From Kutzneria sp. (GTDB lineage: Bacteria > Actinomycetota > Actinomycetes > Mycobacteriales > Pseudonocardiaceae): a DNA stretch of 37,377 nt. Location of the stretch: positions 1 to 37,377 of the forward strand of contig JAFAZC010000117.1 in NCBI GenBank assembly GCA_019239965.1, written 5' to 3'. Of the stretch, positions 17,823 to 25,301 are shown piece after piece; position 1 is the first letter of the stretch; every line of letters begins with the position of its first letter. Position numbers and translations under genes: made by a program. Under the pieces are notes generated by a model. It had not been told where the DNA came from, ran no database searches, and saw nothing but the letters and a program-made list of their open reading frames with translations.

Positions 17823-18044
17823 CTACCGGCCGACCGTCCCCGCCCTGACCGCCGTGCGGAACAGCGCGAACTCGGCGGCGGTGAAGACCAGAATCGGGCT
17901 GTGTGTGGCGAGTTTGGAGTCACGCACCCCGACGTAGCCGGGCACAGTCTGGTTGATCTCGACACAGCCGTTCTGGTTGCTCGTGGTTGCCTTGCGCCAC
18001 CCAGGAGCTGTAGTCAGCACGGCAAGAGTGTCGTCACAGGTCAT
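17823..18044 (-). CDS. DUF397 domain protein
   Basis: A 73-residue protein of the actinobacterial DUF397 family. It shows the hallmarks WRKATTSNQNGCVEI, then GYVGVRDSKLATHSPILVFT and FALFRTAV. Such proteins usually lie directly downstream of an XRE-DUF5753 regulator and are thought to act with it. Here the ATG at 18044 overlaps the TGA of the upstream regulator by one base (TGATG), but that regulator is broken. A GTG at 18047 is an alternative start. The gene seems intact despite loss of its partner. A second DUF397 gene with an intact partner is at 31159. Confidence 0.85.
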   Translation of the reverse strand: MTCDDTLAVLTTAPGWRKATTSNQNGCVEINQTVPGYVGVRDSKLATHSPILVFTAAEFALFRTAVRAGTVGR

Positions 18045-18603
18045 CACATATCCTTCGCTACTCGGGAAATCGCCTCGACCGTAGGCTGCGGATCCAAAGC
18101 CTGTGTCCGCAACCGCTTATGCGCGTCGCGGTAGTCGGCGACCTCGGTGGGCCGTTCGTCGTAGTGCCCCTGTAGACGGTCCTCGACGTAGGCCGTGCCG
18201 GGGTCCGGCGCGAAATCCTCTGGGTAGTCGAGCACGGTGAAGGTGCCCTCTACACCCGCATGCGCGCCGATCGAGTCGGGCAGCAAGTACAGGTCGACAT
18301 CGAGTAGCTGCGCCATCTCCACCAAGTGTTCCAGCTGGCGGCGCATTACCTCACGGCCGCCGACCATCCTGCGGAGCACTGCTTCATCGAGCACACAGCG
18401 CACCTCTGGCGGCGCGTCGTCGCGAGTCAGGATGGTCTGCCGGGCCATGCGCAGCTGGACGCGCTGGGCGATCTCGGTGTCGGGGAGCTGCGGCGCGGGT
18501 GACCGCCTCGGCGTACTCCTCGATCTGCAGCAGACCTGGCACGACATGGGCGTCATAACTGCGGATCCGGACCGGGCGCCAGGACAGGAAGGACTGTCGA
18601 GAT
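18044..18603 (-). pseudogene. DUF5753 regulator remnant, N-terminally truncated and frameshifted
   Basis: The minus strand reads RQSFLSWRPVRIRSYDAHVV and then PGLLQIEEYAEAVTRA, the start of a DUF5753 domain, in one frame down to about 18495. It then continues in another frame as APQLPDTEIAQRVQLRMARQ through VLDEAVLRRMVGGREVM and YVEDRLQGHYDE to the TGA at 18044. A single missing base within 18490-18503 explains the switch. The helix-turn-helix half (about 90-100 residues) that should precede it is absent, because the DUF2461 gene begins at 18615 on the other strand. So the gene has two independent lesions. A sequencing error could account for the frameshift but not for the missing DNA-binding domain. 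Confidence 0.8.
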
Positions 18604-18614
18604 GAGGTCGTAAA

Positions 18615-19292
18615 GTGCTTGGCGTGACGTTCCAGGGCTTCGGCGAACACGCGGTGGACTTCTACGACGGCTTGCTGGCGGACAACTCCAAGCCGTACTG
18701 GGAGGACAACAAGCACATCTACTCCTCCGACGTGCTCGCGCCGATGCGGGCCCTGCTCGCCGAACTGGAGCCGGAGTTCGGTGGTTTCGGCCAGCCCAAG
18801 GTGTTCCGCCCTCATCGGGACGTGCGGTTCAGCCGGGACAAGCATCCGTACAAGATCCAGTGCGGTGGAGTGATGGAGCAGGGGCGCGGCGCTGGCGCCT
18901 ATTACGTGGCCGTCAGCGCCGAGGGGCTGCTGGTCGGCGGTGGCTGCTTCCACCTCGAGCCCGACCAACTCGCCCGGTTCCGGGCCGCCGTGGAGGAGGA
19001 GCGCAGGGGAGAGGCGTTGGAGCGAATTCTCGGCACACTGCGCAAGGCGGGCTGGGAGATCCGAGGTGAACAGCTGAAGACGAAGCCGCGAGGCTACCCG
19101 GCGGAGCATCCCAGGATCGACCTGCTCCGGTACCGCTCGGTCTACGCGGTACGTCAGTGGGCGCCCGACGACGCGCTGCATGAACGGGCCAGCCTCGACC
19201 GGGTGCGCAAGGCCTGGCGGCAGGTGCGCGCCTTCAACGAGTGGGCGGCCGACCACGTCGGGGTGAGCGAGGAGTCCCGTGCCCGGCGGTGA
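18615..19292 (+). CDS. DUF2461 family protein
   Basis: A 225-residue cytosolic protein of the DUF2461 / TIGR02453 family. The family pattern is clear: FQGFGEHAVDFYDGLLADNS, KPYWEDNKHIY, PKVFRPHRDVRFSRDKHPYK, then GAYYVAVSAEGLLVGGGCFH and WEIRGEQLKTKPRGYP. Members are widespread in bacteria and their biochemical role is not known. GTG 18615 has GAGG (18604-18607) 7 nt upstream. GTG 18624 is an alternative. The gene faces the broken DUF5753 gene on the other strand and is 88 nt before pyk. Confidence 0.88.
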   Translation: MLGVTFQGFGEHAVDFYDGLLADNSKPYWEDNKHIYSSDVLAPMRALLAELEPEFGGFGQPKVFRPHRDVRFSRDKHPYKIQCGGVMEQGRGAGAYYVAVSAEGLLVGGGCFHLEPDQLARFRAAVEEERRGEALERILGTLRKAGWEIRGEQLKTKPRGYPAEHPRIDLLRYRSVYAVRQWAPDDALHERASLDRVRKAWRQVRAFNEWAADHVGVSEESRARR

Positions 19293-19366
19293 GCGGGATC
19301 GGCGCCACGCCCGGACGAATTCGATATTACCTCCGGGTAGCGCGGGATCGATCAAGCGCGGCGGTC

Positions 19367-19381
19367 TAGGCTGCACGAACG
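19367..19381 (+). promoter_or_regulatory. Candidate -10 element for leaderless pyk transcript
   Basis: TAGGCT (19367-19372) fits the TANNNT -10 pattern and ends eight bases before GTG 19381. There is no Shine-Dalgarno sequence before that GTG, so a leaderless transcript is likely. No convincing -35 was found. Confidence 0.4.
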
Positions 19382-20805
19382 TGAGCCGACGAGCGAAGAT
19401 CGTCTGTACCCTCGGGCCGGCGACCGCCACCCACGAGAAGATCGGTGACCTGGTCGCGGCCGGTATGGACGTGGCGAGGATGAACTTCAGCCACGGCAGC
19501 CACGCCGACCACAAGCAGACCTACGACTTGGTGCGGGCCGCGTCGGAGGAGTCCGGCCGCGCCATCGGCATCCTCGCCGACCTGCAGGGGCCGAAGATCC
19601 GGCTCGGCACGTTCGCCGGCGGCCCGGTCCAGTGGCGGACCGGGGACGTCGTGCGGATCACCGTCGAGCACGTCACGGGTACCCACGACAGGGTCTCCAC
19701 GACGTACCAGAATCTGGCCAAGGACGCCAAGGTGGGCGACCGGCTGCTTGTCGACGACGGCAAGGTCGGCCTGGTGGTGACCGCCGTCGACGGCCAGGAC
19801 GTCGTCTGTGAGGTGACCGAGGGCGGACAGGTCAGCGACCACAAGGGCCTGTCGCTGCCGGGCATGGACGTGTCCGTGCCGGCGTTGAGCGAGAAGGACG
19901 TCGAGGACCTGGAGTTCGCGCTCAGCCTCGGTGTCGACTTCATCGCGCTGTCCTTCGTCCGGTCCCCGGCCGACATCGACCTGGTGCACCAGGTGATGGA
20001 CCGGGTCGGCAAGGGTCGGCTGCCTGTGGTGGCCAAGGTGGAGAAGCCCGAAGCGGTGGACAACCTGGAAGCTATCGTGCTGGCCTTCGACGGTGTCATG
20101 GTCGCCCGCGGCGACCTCGGCGTCGAACTGCCGCTCGAGCAGGTGCCGCTGGTGCAGAAGCGGGCCATCCAGATCGCCAGGGAGAACGCCAAGCCGGTCA
20201 TCGTGGCCACCCAGATGCTGGACTCGATGATCAGCAACTCGCGGCCGACCCGCGCGGAGACCTCCGATGTGGCCAACGCCGTGCTCGACGGCGCCGACGC
20301 GCTGATGCTCTCCGGCGAGACCAGCGTCGGCCGCTATCCCATCGAGTCGGTGCGGACCATGTCCAAGATCATCGAAGCGGTCGAGACCGAGTCGACGGTG
20401 GTTCCTCCGCTGACCCACGTGCCGCGCACCAAGCGCGGCGTAATCTCGTACGCGGCCAGGGACATCGGCGAGCGGCTCAACGCCAAGGCGCTGGTGGCCT
20501 TCACACAGTCTGGTGACACCGTGCGCCGGCTCGCCCGACTGCACACGCCGCTGCCCCTGCTGGCGTTCACGCCCGAGCCCGGTGTCCGCCGCCAGCTCTC
20601 GCTCACCTGGGGTACCGAGACCTTCCTGGTGCCGCGGGTGGACTCCACCGACCAGATGGTCTACCAGGTGGACATGTCGATGCTGTCCATCGGGCGCTAC
20701 CAGTCCGGCGACCTGGTGGTCATCGTGGCCGGCTCACCGCCGGGCACGGTGGGGTCGACCAACCTGATCCGGGTGCACCGGCTGGGGGAGGACGACCACG
20801 CCTGA
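19381..20805 (+). CDS. pyk: Pyruvate kinase
   Basis: A 474-residue glycolytic enzyme converting phosphoenolpyruvate and ADP to pyruvate and ATP. Motifs in order are RRAKIVCTLGPATA, MNFSHGSHADH, DLQGPKIRLG, DRLLVDDGKVGL (B domain), the catalytic Lys region PVVAKVEKPEAVDNL, the metal site VMVARGDLGVELP, and ATQMLDSMISNSRPTRAE. The C domain ends in SPPGTVGSTNLIRVH. The frame is open to 19279, but GTG 19381 starts exactly where family proteins begin and sits at leaderless distance from a -10. The stop is 12 bp from that of the convergent PNPOx-like gene. Both ends contain the direct repeat GCCTGACCGGC (20801-20811 and 20829-20839). Confidence 0.96.
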   Translation: MSRRAKIVCTLGPATATHEKIGDLVAAGMDVARMNFSHGSHADHKQTYDLVRAASEESGRAIGILADLQGPKIRLGTFAGGPVQWRTGDVVRITVEHVTGTHDRVSTTYQNLAKDAKVGDRLLVDDGKVGLVVTAVDGQDVVCEVTEGGQVSDHKGLSLPGMDVSVPALSEKDVEDLEFALSLGVDFIALSFVRSPADIDLVHQVMDRVGKGRLPVVAKVEKPEAVDNLEAIVLAFDGVMVARGDLGVELPLEQVPLVQKRAIQIARENAKPVIVATQMLDSMISNSRPTRAETSDVANAVLDGADALMLSGETSVGRYPIESVRTMSKIIEAVETESTVVPPLTHVPRTKRGVISYAARDIGERLNAKALVAFTQSGDTVRRLARLHTPLPLLAFTPEPGVRRQLSLTWGTETFLVPRVDSTDQMVYQVDMSMLSIGRYQSGDLVVIVAGSPPGTVGSTNLIRVHRLGEDDHA

Positions 20806-20817
20806 CCGGCAGGTGGC

Positions 20818-21339
20818 CTACCCGCTCGCCTGACCGGCGCCCGGCGCGCTGTAGACGGCCATCCAGTGCGGTCGAAGCCGGTAGTAGACGACGTCCCCCC
20901 AGTCGGTCGGCGACTGGCCGTAGTGCCCGGTCAGGTAGGCCAGAACGTCGGGCCACCTCGGGTCGTCGGGGCCGCCGCTGGGGTTGAGCACCTCCGCCGT
21001 GCCATGGGTGAACACACCGAGTTCCTCGCCGCGCAGGTACGCGACGCTCACGGCCGGCCGTGCGGCGAGATGCCGTGCCTTCGCCGCTGACCGGTCCGTG
21101 CCGAAGATCCAGCGGCCATGGAGGAAATGGCCGTCGATACCGCTGATCCGCGGCTCGCCCTTGGCGGTCACGGTGGAGATGGCGAGCGTGCACATGCCGG
21201 TGACGGTGTCGACGAGCTGCCGTGCGGTGAGGGTCCGCTCACCGGGCACGACGATCGAGCGAAGGTGCGCGGTCGCCCGCGACAGGGAGGTGTCCAGCAG
21301 GGTCTGCAGTTCGTCCAGTTCCGCCTCGGTCTCGTCCAT
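20818..21339 (-). CDS. Split-barrel FMN/F420-type protein (pyridoxamine phosphate oxidase-like)
   Basis: About 173 residues of the FMN-binding split-barrel superfamily. The core is MCTLAISTVTAKGEPRISGI, HFLHGRWIFGTDRSAAKARH (the loop binding cofactor phosphate), PAVSVAYLRGEELGVFTHGTAEV and YYRLRPHWMAVY. The N-terminal 45 residues form a predicted helix (ELDELQTLLDTSLSRATAHL). Such proteins in actinobacteria bind FMN, F420 or heme, and no substrate can be assigned. ATG 21339 has AGGA 8 nt upstream; ATG 21348 is the alternative. It lies 54 nt after a 54-codon ORF that follows a LacI-type promoter, so it may be under LacI control. Confidence 0.85.
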   Translation of the reverse strand: MDETEAELDELQTLLDTSLSRATAHLRSIVVPGERTLTARQLVDTVTGMCTLAISTVTAKGEPRISGIDGHFLHGRWIFGTDRSAAKARHLAARPAVSVAYLRGEELGVFTHGTAEVLNPSGGPDDPRWPDVLAYLTGHYGQSPTDWGDVVYYRLRPHWMAVYSAPGAGQASG

Positions 21340-21393
21340 GCCACCCATCCTGCCCGCTGACTCCGACAGTCCGGGGTGGACAGGCCGTCGGCC

Positions 21394-21558
21394 TCAGTGG
21401 GGCCGACGGGGACCGTGCCGAGGATCGCTGCGATGACGGAAGTCGTGCCGCGCCAGGCACAGGAAGACTTTCTGCGGATTCATCGACTCCAGGGTCCAGG
21501 CGTCCGCCGCCCGAAACGCGGTGCGAAGCCGAGCGCGGATGCTCGTCCTCAGCGTCAT
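21394..21558 (-). CDS. 54-residue orphan ORF behind a LacI-type promoter
   Basis: Starts at ATG 21558 and stops at 21394. The translation begins MTLRTSIRARLRTAFRAADA and continues WTLESMNPQKVFLCLARHDF. It is strongly basic (13 Arg), with a predicted amphipathic helix in the first 20 residues and one Cys. GGAG lies 4 nt and AAAGGA about 9 nt before the start. Third codon positions are about 80 % G/C, as for coding sequence here. I do not recognise the product. The expected target of the LacI operators (a sugar transporter or hydrolase) is not present, so it may be the 5' remnant of a lost gene or a genuine small protein. Confidence 0.55.
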   Translation of the reverse strand: MTLRTSIRARLRTAFRAADAWTLESMNPQKVFLCLARHDFRHRSDPRHGPRRPH

Positions 21559-21592
21559 GAGTCTCCATTCCTTTGGCTGACATCGGTCGTGT

Positions 21593-21616
21593 GTGAACGT
21601 TCACGTGAACGTTCAC
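21593..21616. promoter_or_regulatory. Two back-to-back LacI-family operators
   Basis: GTGAACGTTCAC occurs twice without a gap, at 21593-21604 and 21605-21616. Each copy is a perfect 12-bp palindrome with the central CG of LacI-family sites. The expected start of transcription of the minus-strand promoter falls inside them, so a bound repressor would block it. The lacI gene ends only 58 bp away. Confidence 0.8.
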
Positions 21617-21620
21617 ATTG

Positions 21621-21649
21621 AGTATGAGAGTCTGCGGTGCGGGTGTCAA
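21621..21649 (-). promoter_or_regulatory. Minus-strand promoter with consensus -35
   Basis: Read on the minus strand, TTGACA (21649-21644) is followed after exactly 17 bp by CATACT (21626-21621). The -35 is a perfect match to consensus and the -10 matches at four of six positions. It reads away from lacI towards the 54-codon ORF and runs straight into the tandem operators. Confidence 0.7.
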
Positions 21650-21674
21650 ACGGCAGGAATGTGACGTCGGTCCA

Positions 21675-22679
21675 TCAGGTGGAGCCGCCAACGACAAGTT
21701 CGGGTTCCAGCAGCGTGGAGCCGGGTTCGGGTCGCGCCGCCGGGTCGGCGAACAGCCGTTCCACCTGGTCAACGGCCAGCGCCCCGAGTCGGTGCTTGTC
21801 GATGTGCAGGGAGGTCAACGTCGGTGTCACCAGCTGTCCGAGGGCGAGACCGTCGAAACCGAGCACGCCACAGTTCCGCGGGACGTCGAGTCCACGGGCC
21901 CGCAAGGCATGCAGCGCACCGATCGCCATCAGGTCGTTGAAGGCGAAGATTCCGTTCAGCTCCGGATTGTCGTCGAGCAGGTCATGGGCGGCGGCCGTCG
22001 CCGCCTCGATCGACGGGTCGGCGACCCGGATCCTGCGCGCGGCGGGCGGCCTGCCCAGACCGGTGAGCATATCGGTGAACACCTGACGGCGCCGGTGGCG
22101 GTCGCAGCCGGACGAGCCGTCGAGCATGCCGAGCTCGTCGTGTCCACGAGCGAGAAGATGCGCGACGCCCTCCCGGACCGCCCGGTCCACACCGATGCGG
22201 ACTCCACCGAACGGCCCCGAGAGTTCGTGATCGACAGTGACGAGCGGCATGTCGGTGTCGAGGTCCCTGATGGCGTCCTCGGTGTGGTCGAAGTACCCGA
22301 TCACCGCGTCGGCCTGGCGCAGGGTCGCGTGCAGCACCTCGGCCTCTCGGCCGGGCCGTTTCCCCGTTGTCGTGATGGTGACCTGCCAGCCGCGCTCGGC
22401 CGCGGAGTCGATCACTCCGTCGATCAGTTCCGGGAAGAAGGGGTTGCGGACGTCGGGGACGATGAGGCCGATCGTCTTCACGTCGGGCCGGACGAGGGCA
22501 CGCGCGTGCCTGCTCGGCCGGTACCGCAGGACGCCCACCGCCTCGAGGACCCGCCGCTTCGTCTCGGGATCGACATCCGGCTTGTCGTTGATCACCCGCG
22601 AGACGGTCTGGTAGGAGACACCGACCAGCTTCGCGACGTCCTTGATCGTGGCGGGGCGTGGCGTGGTGGCCATTGCCAT
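21675..22679 (-). CDS. LacI-family transcriptional regulator
   Basis: A 334-residue repressor. The N-terminal helix-turn-helix is TIKDVAKLVGVSYQTVSRVI, with the hinge region LRYRPSRHARALV, then a periplasmic-binding-like effector domain (KTIGLIVPDVRNPFFPELID, IFAFNDLMAIGALHALRARG, VLGFDGLALGQLVTPTLTSL). The effector domain implies a sugar or nucleoside ligand that cannot be named. ATG 22679 is used; the next ATG (22673) is equally near the fold. No strong ribosome site is visible. Its stop is 25 nt upstream of a consensus promoter with two perfect LacI-type operators, the likely target. Confidence 0.93.
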   Translation of the reverse strand: MAMATTPRPATIKDVAKLVGVSYQTVSRVINDKPDVDPETKRRVLEAVGVLRYRPSRHARALVRPDVKTIGLIVPDVRNPFFPELIDGVIDSAAERGWQVTITTTGKRPGREAEVLHATLRQADAVIGYFDHTEDAIRDLDTDMPLVTVDHELSGPFGGVRIGVDRAVREGVAHLLARGHDELGMLDGSSGCDRHRRRQVFTDMLTGLGRPPAARRIRVADPSIEAATAAAHDLLDDNPELNGIFAFNDLMAIGALHALRARGLDVPRNCGVLGFDGLALGQLVTPTLTSLHIDKHRLGALAVDQVERLFADPAARPEPGSTLLEPELVVGGST

Positions 22680-22799
22680 ATTCAACACCAGGTCGACTCG
22701 ACAGTACGATTCTCGTGAAATGGGCGGTCGCGCTCTGCGCATTACCACGGCGTCGGTGCACGGACTCGTCGCCTGCCCGGCCACACAAGGAGCGAGGCG

Positions 22800-23735
22800 A
22801 TGACCGAAGCAATGGGTGTTCCGGCGACCTCGGACGAGGTTCCGCTGTCGGTCGACGGCGTCCCCCACGGCCAGCCGGTGCTCGACCGGCTGGTAGCGTT
22901 GCTCGACCTGGAACGCATCGAGGAGAACATCTTCCGCGGCGTCAGCCCCGATCGCTCGCCGGTGCGGGTCTTCGGCGGCCAGGTCGCCGGGCAGGCGCTG
23001 GTCGCGGCGGGACGCACTGTTCCCGCCGAGCGGAGGGTGCACTCGCTGCATGCCTACTTCATCCGGCCCGGCGATCCCAGCACACCGATCGTCTATGAAG
23101 TCGACCGAATCCGCGACGGGCGTTCGTTCACCACCCGGCGGGTCGTCGCCATCCAGCACGGCAGGGCGATCTTCTCGCTGTCGGCGTCGTTCCAGAAGGC
23201 CGAGGCCGGCATGGACCACGCCCAGCCGATGCCGGGGGTGCCGGAACCCGAATCGCTGCCGACCTTCGGCGAGCTGACCGCGTCACTGGGGAACAAGGTC
23301 CCGGAGTTCGCTCATTCGCCGCGACCGATCGACATCCGCTATGTGTCCGCGCCGCCCTGGGTGACCAGGAATCAGGGACCACACGAAGCGCGCAATCAGG
23401 TGTGGATGCGGGCGGATGGCAAGCTGCCCGACGATGACCTGCTGCACGTGTGCGTGCTGGCCTACGCCTCCGACATGACGCTGCTCGACTCGGTGCTCGC
23501 CAAGCACGGCGTCTACTGGGGCACCGACAAGGTGCTCGGCGCCAGCCTCGACCACGCCATGTGGTTCCACCGGCCGTTCCGGGCCGACGAATGGTTCCTC
23601 TACGACTGCGCCTCGCCGAGTGCTTCGGGTGCGCGGGGGCTGGCCACCGGCAACTTCTTCGCGGGCGACGGGAGCCTGATCGCCACGGTGGTGCAGGAAG
23701 GCTTGCTGAGAGTCATTTCGGACGAAACGGAGTGA
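22800..23735 (+). CDS. tesB: Acyl-CoA thioesterase II
   Basis: A 311-residue double-hotdog thioesterase that hydrolyses acyl-CoA to free acid and CoA in the cytoplasm. AAGGAG (22787-22792) lies 7 nt before ATG 22800. The N-terminal hotdog carries VFGGQVAGQALVAAGRTV, HSLHAYFIRPGDPSTPIVYE and RDGRSFTTRRV. The C-terminal hotdog has the catalytic Asp in YASDMTLLDS, SLDHAMWFHRPF, and QEGLLRVI, which supplies the catalytic Gln. Length is slightly above the E. coli enzyme. It is followed by gnd after 59 nt, with no terminator seen between. Confidence 0.95.
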   Translation: MTEAMGVPATSDEVPLSVDGVPHGQPVLDRLVALLDLERIEENIFRGVSPDRSPVRVFGGQVAGQALVAAGRTVPAERRVHSLHAYFIRPGDPSTPIVYEVDRIRDGRSFTTRRVVAIQHGRAIFSLSASFQKAEAGMDHAQPMPGVPEPESLPTFGELTASLGNKVPEFAHSPRPIDIRYVSAPPWVTRNQGPHEARNQVWMRADGKLPDDDLLHVCVLAYASDMTLLDSVLAKHGVYWGTDKVLGASLDHAMWFHRPFRADEWFLYDCASPSASGARGLATGNFFAGDGSLIATVVQEGLLRVISDETE

Positions 23736-23794
23736 CGTCACCTCCGGACACCCCGGGGTGGAAAGTGGATCCCGCGGGGGGCAGGCTAGCGGGC

Positions 23795-25237
23795 ATGGCA
23801 ACAGAACAGAAGGCGCGCATCGGGGTGACGGGCCTTGCCGTGATGGGCAGCAACCTCGCCCGCAACCTCGCCCGACACGGCTTCCGGGTCGCGGTGCACA
23901 ACAGGTCGGAGGCCAGGACCAAGCAGCTGGTGGACCAGCACGGGCACGAGGGCGACTTCGTCCCCGCCGTCGAACTGGCCGACTTCGTCGACTCGCTGGC
24001 CACTCCCCGCCAGGTGATCATCATGGTCAAGGCCGGTGAGCCGACCGACGCGGTCATCGACGAACTGGTCGAACTCCTCGAACCCGGTGACATGGTGGTG
24101 GACGGAGGCAACGCGCACTACGCCGACACCCGGCGCAGGGAGGCCGCGCTGCGGGAGCGCGGCCTGCACTTCGTCGGTACCGGTATCTCCGGCGGCGAGG
24201 AGGGTGCGCTGAACGGGCCGAGCATCATGCCCGGCGGCTCGGTGGAGTCCTACCAGCATCTCGGGCCGGTACTGGAGACCATCGCGGCACAGGTCGACGG
24301 CCAGCCGTGCTGCACGCACGTCGGCGCGGACGGCGCCGGCCACTTCGTCAAGATGGTGCACAACGGCATCGAGTACGCCGACATGCAGCTGATCGCCGAG
24401 GCGTTCGACCTGCTGCGCAACGTGGCGGGACTGGCACCGGCGGAGATCGCCGAGGTATTCCGGCGGTGGAACTCCGGGGACCTGGAGTCCTATCTCGTCG
24501 AGATCACCGCGGAGGTGCTCGGACACGTCGACGCGGCCACCGGCCGGCCGTTCGTGGACGTCGTCGCCGACAGGGCCGAGCAGAAGGGCACCGGCCGGTG
24601 GACCGTGCAGGAGGCGTTGGAACTCGGCGTTCCGGTCACCGGTATCGCGGAGGCCGTGTTCGCCCGGTCGCTGTCCGGGCACACCGAGCAGCGTGCGGCC
24701 GCCCGCGCAGCGCTGCCGGGTCCGCAGGGCCAGCCCTCAATCCCTGACAGGGACGCCTTCATCGAGGACATCAGGCAGGCGCTGTACGCCTCGAAGGTGG
24801 TCGCCTACGCCCAGGGCTTCGACGAGATCCGGACCGCGGCGCAGACCTTCGGCTGGGACATCGATCTCGGTGCCATGGCCACGATCTGGCGTGGCGGCTG
24901 CATCATCCGGGCCCGCTTCCTCGAGCGCATCAAGTCCGCCTACGACGCCGACCCCGACCTGCCGTCGCTGTTGGTCGACACCTACTTCGCCGGCGCTGTG
25001 GCCAAGGCCCAACAGGCCTGGCGGCGAGTGGTCGCGGCCGCGGTCGGCGCGGGCGTTGCGGTGCCCGGCTTCTCCTCCGCGCTGGCTTACTACGACGCGT
25101 TGCGGTCGGACCGGCTGCCCGCCGCCTTGATCCAGGGGTTGCGTGACTTCTTCGGTGCACACACCTATCGGCGTGTTGACCGCGAGGGCGTCTTCCATAC
25201 CCTGTGGAGCGAAGGTCGCGAGGAAGTCGACGCCTGA
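23795..25237 (+). CDS. gnd: 6-phosphogluconate dehydrogenase, decarboxylating
   Basis: A 480-residue enzyme of the oxidative pentose phosphate pathway; it oxidises 6-phosphogluconate to ribulose 5-phosphate and CO2, with NADP+. The nucleotide-binding loop is GLAVMGSNLARNLARHG with VHNRSEART after it (Arg/Ser binding the NADP phosphate). Substrate and catalytic motifs are GTGISGGEEGALNGPSIMPG and GHFVKMVHNGIEYADMQ (catalytic Lys, His-Asn-Gly-Ile-Glu-Tyr). The C-terminal domain ends HTYRRVDREGVFHTLW, with the Arg and His that reach into the partner's active site. Full-length for the long (GndA) type. No clear ribosome site precedes ATG 23795. The frame is open upstream through tesB but conserved sequence begins here. 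Confidence 0.95.
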   Translation: MATEQKARIGVTGLAVMGSNLARNLARHGFRVAVHNRSEARTKQLVDQHGHEGDFVPAVELADFVDSLATPRQVIIMVKAGEPTDAVIDELVELLEPGDMVVDGGNAHYADTRRREAALRERGLHFVGTGISGGEEGALNGPSIMPGGSVESYQHLGPVLETIAAQVDGQPCCTHVGADGAGHFVKMVHNGIEYADMQLIAEAFDLLRNVAGLAPAEIAEVFRRWNSGDLESYLVEITAEVLGHVDAATGRPFVDVVADRAEQKGTGRWTVQEALELGVPVTGIAEAVFARSLSGHTEQRAAARAALPGPQGQPSIPDRDAFIEDIRQALYASKVVAYAQGFDEIRTAAQTFGWDIDLGAMATIWRGGCIIRARFLERIKSAYDADPDLPSLLVDTYFAGAVAKAQQAWRRVVAAAVGAGVAVPGFSSALAYYDALRSDRLPAALIQGLRDFFGAHTYRRVDREGVFHTLWSEGREEVDA

Positions 25238-25301
25238 ACACACGGCATCCCGCGGCCACCGCGTGCGGCTCACCGAACCACAACGACTCGTGGAGCGGAT
25301 C

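Noticed and set aside
17084-18044. Fic-based toxin-antitoxin pair with DUF397
   Set aside because: The Fic gene is truncated and DUF397 belongs with the DUF5753 regulator on the other strand; no Fic antitoxin-like gene is present.
18384-19514. 376-codon minus-strand frame covering DUF2461 and the DUF5753 start
   Set aside because: Only its last part (to about 18495) is meaningful, as the first segment of the broken DUF5753 gene; the rest is antisense to DUF2461.
21618-22718. 366-codon plus-strand frame opposite lacI
   Set aside because: lacI on the other strand has a complete helix-turn-helix and effector domain; the opposite frame shows nothing.
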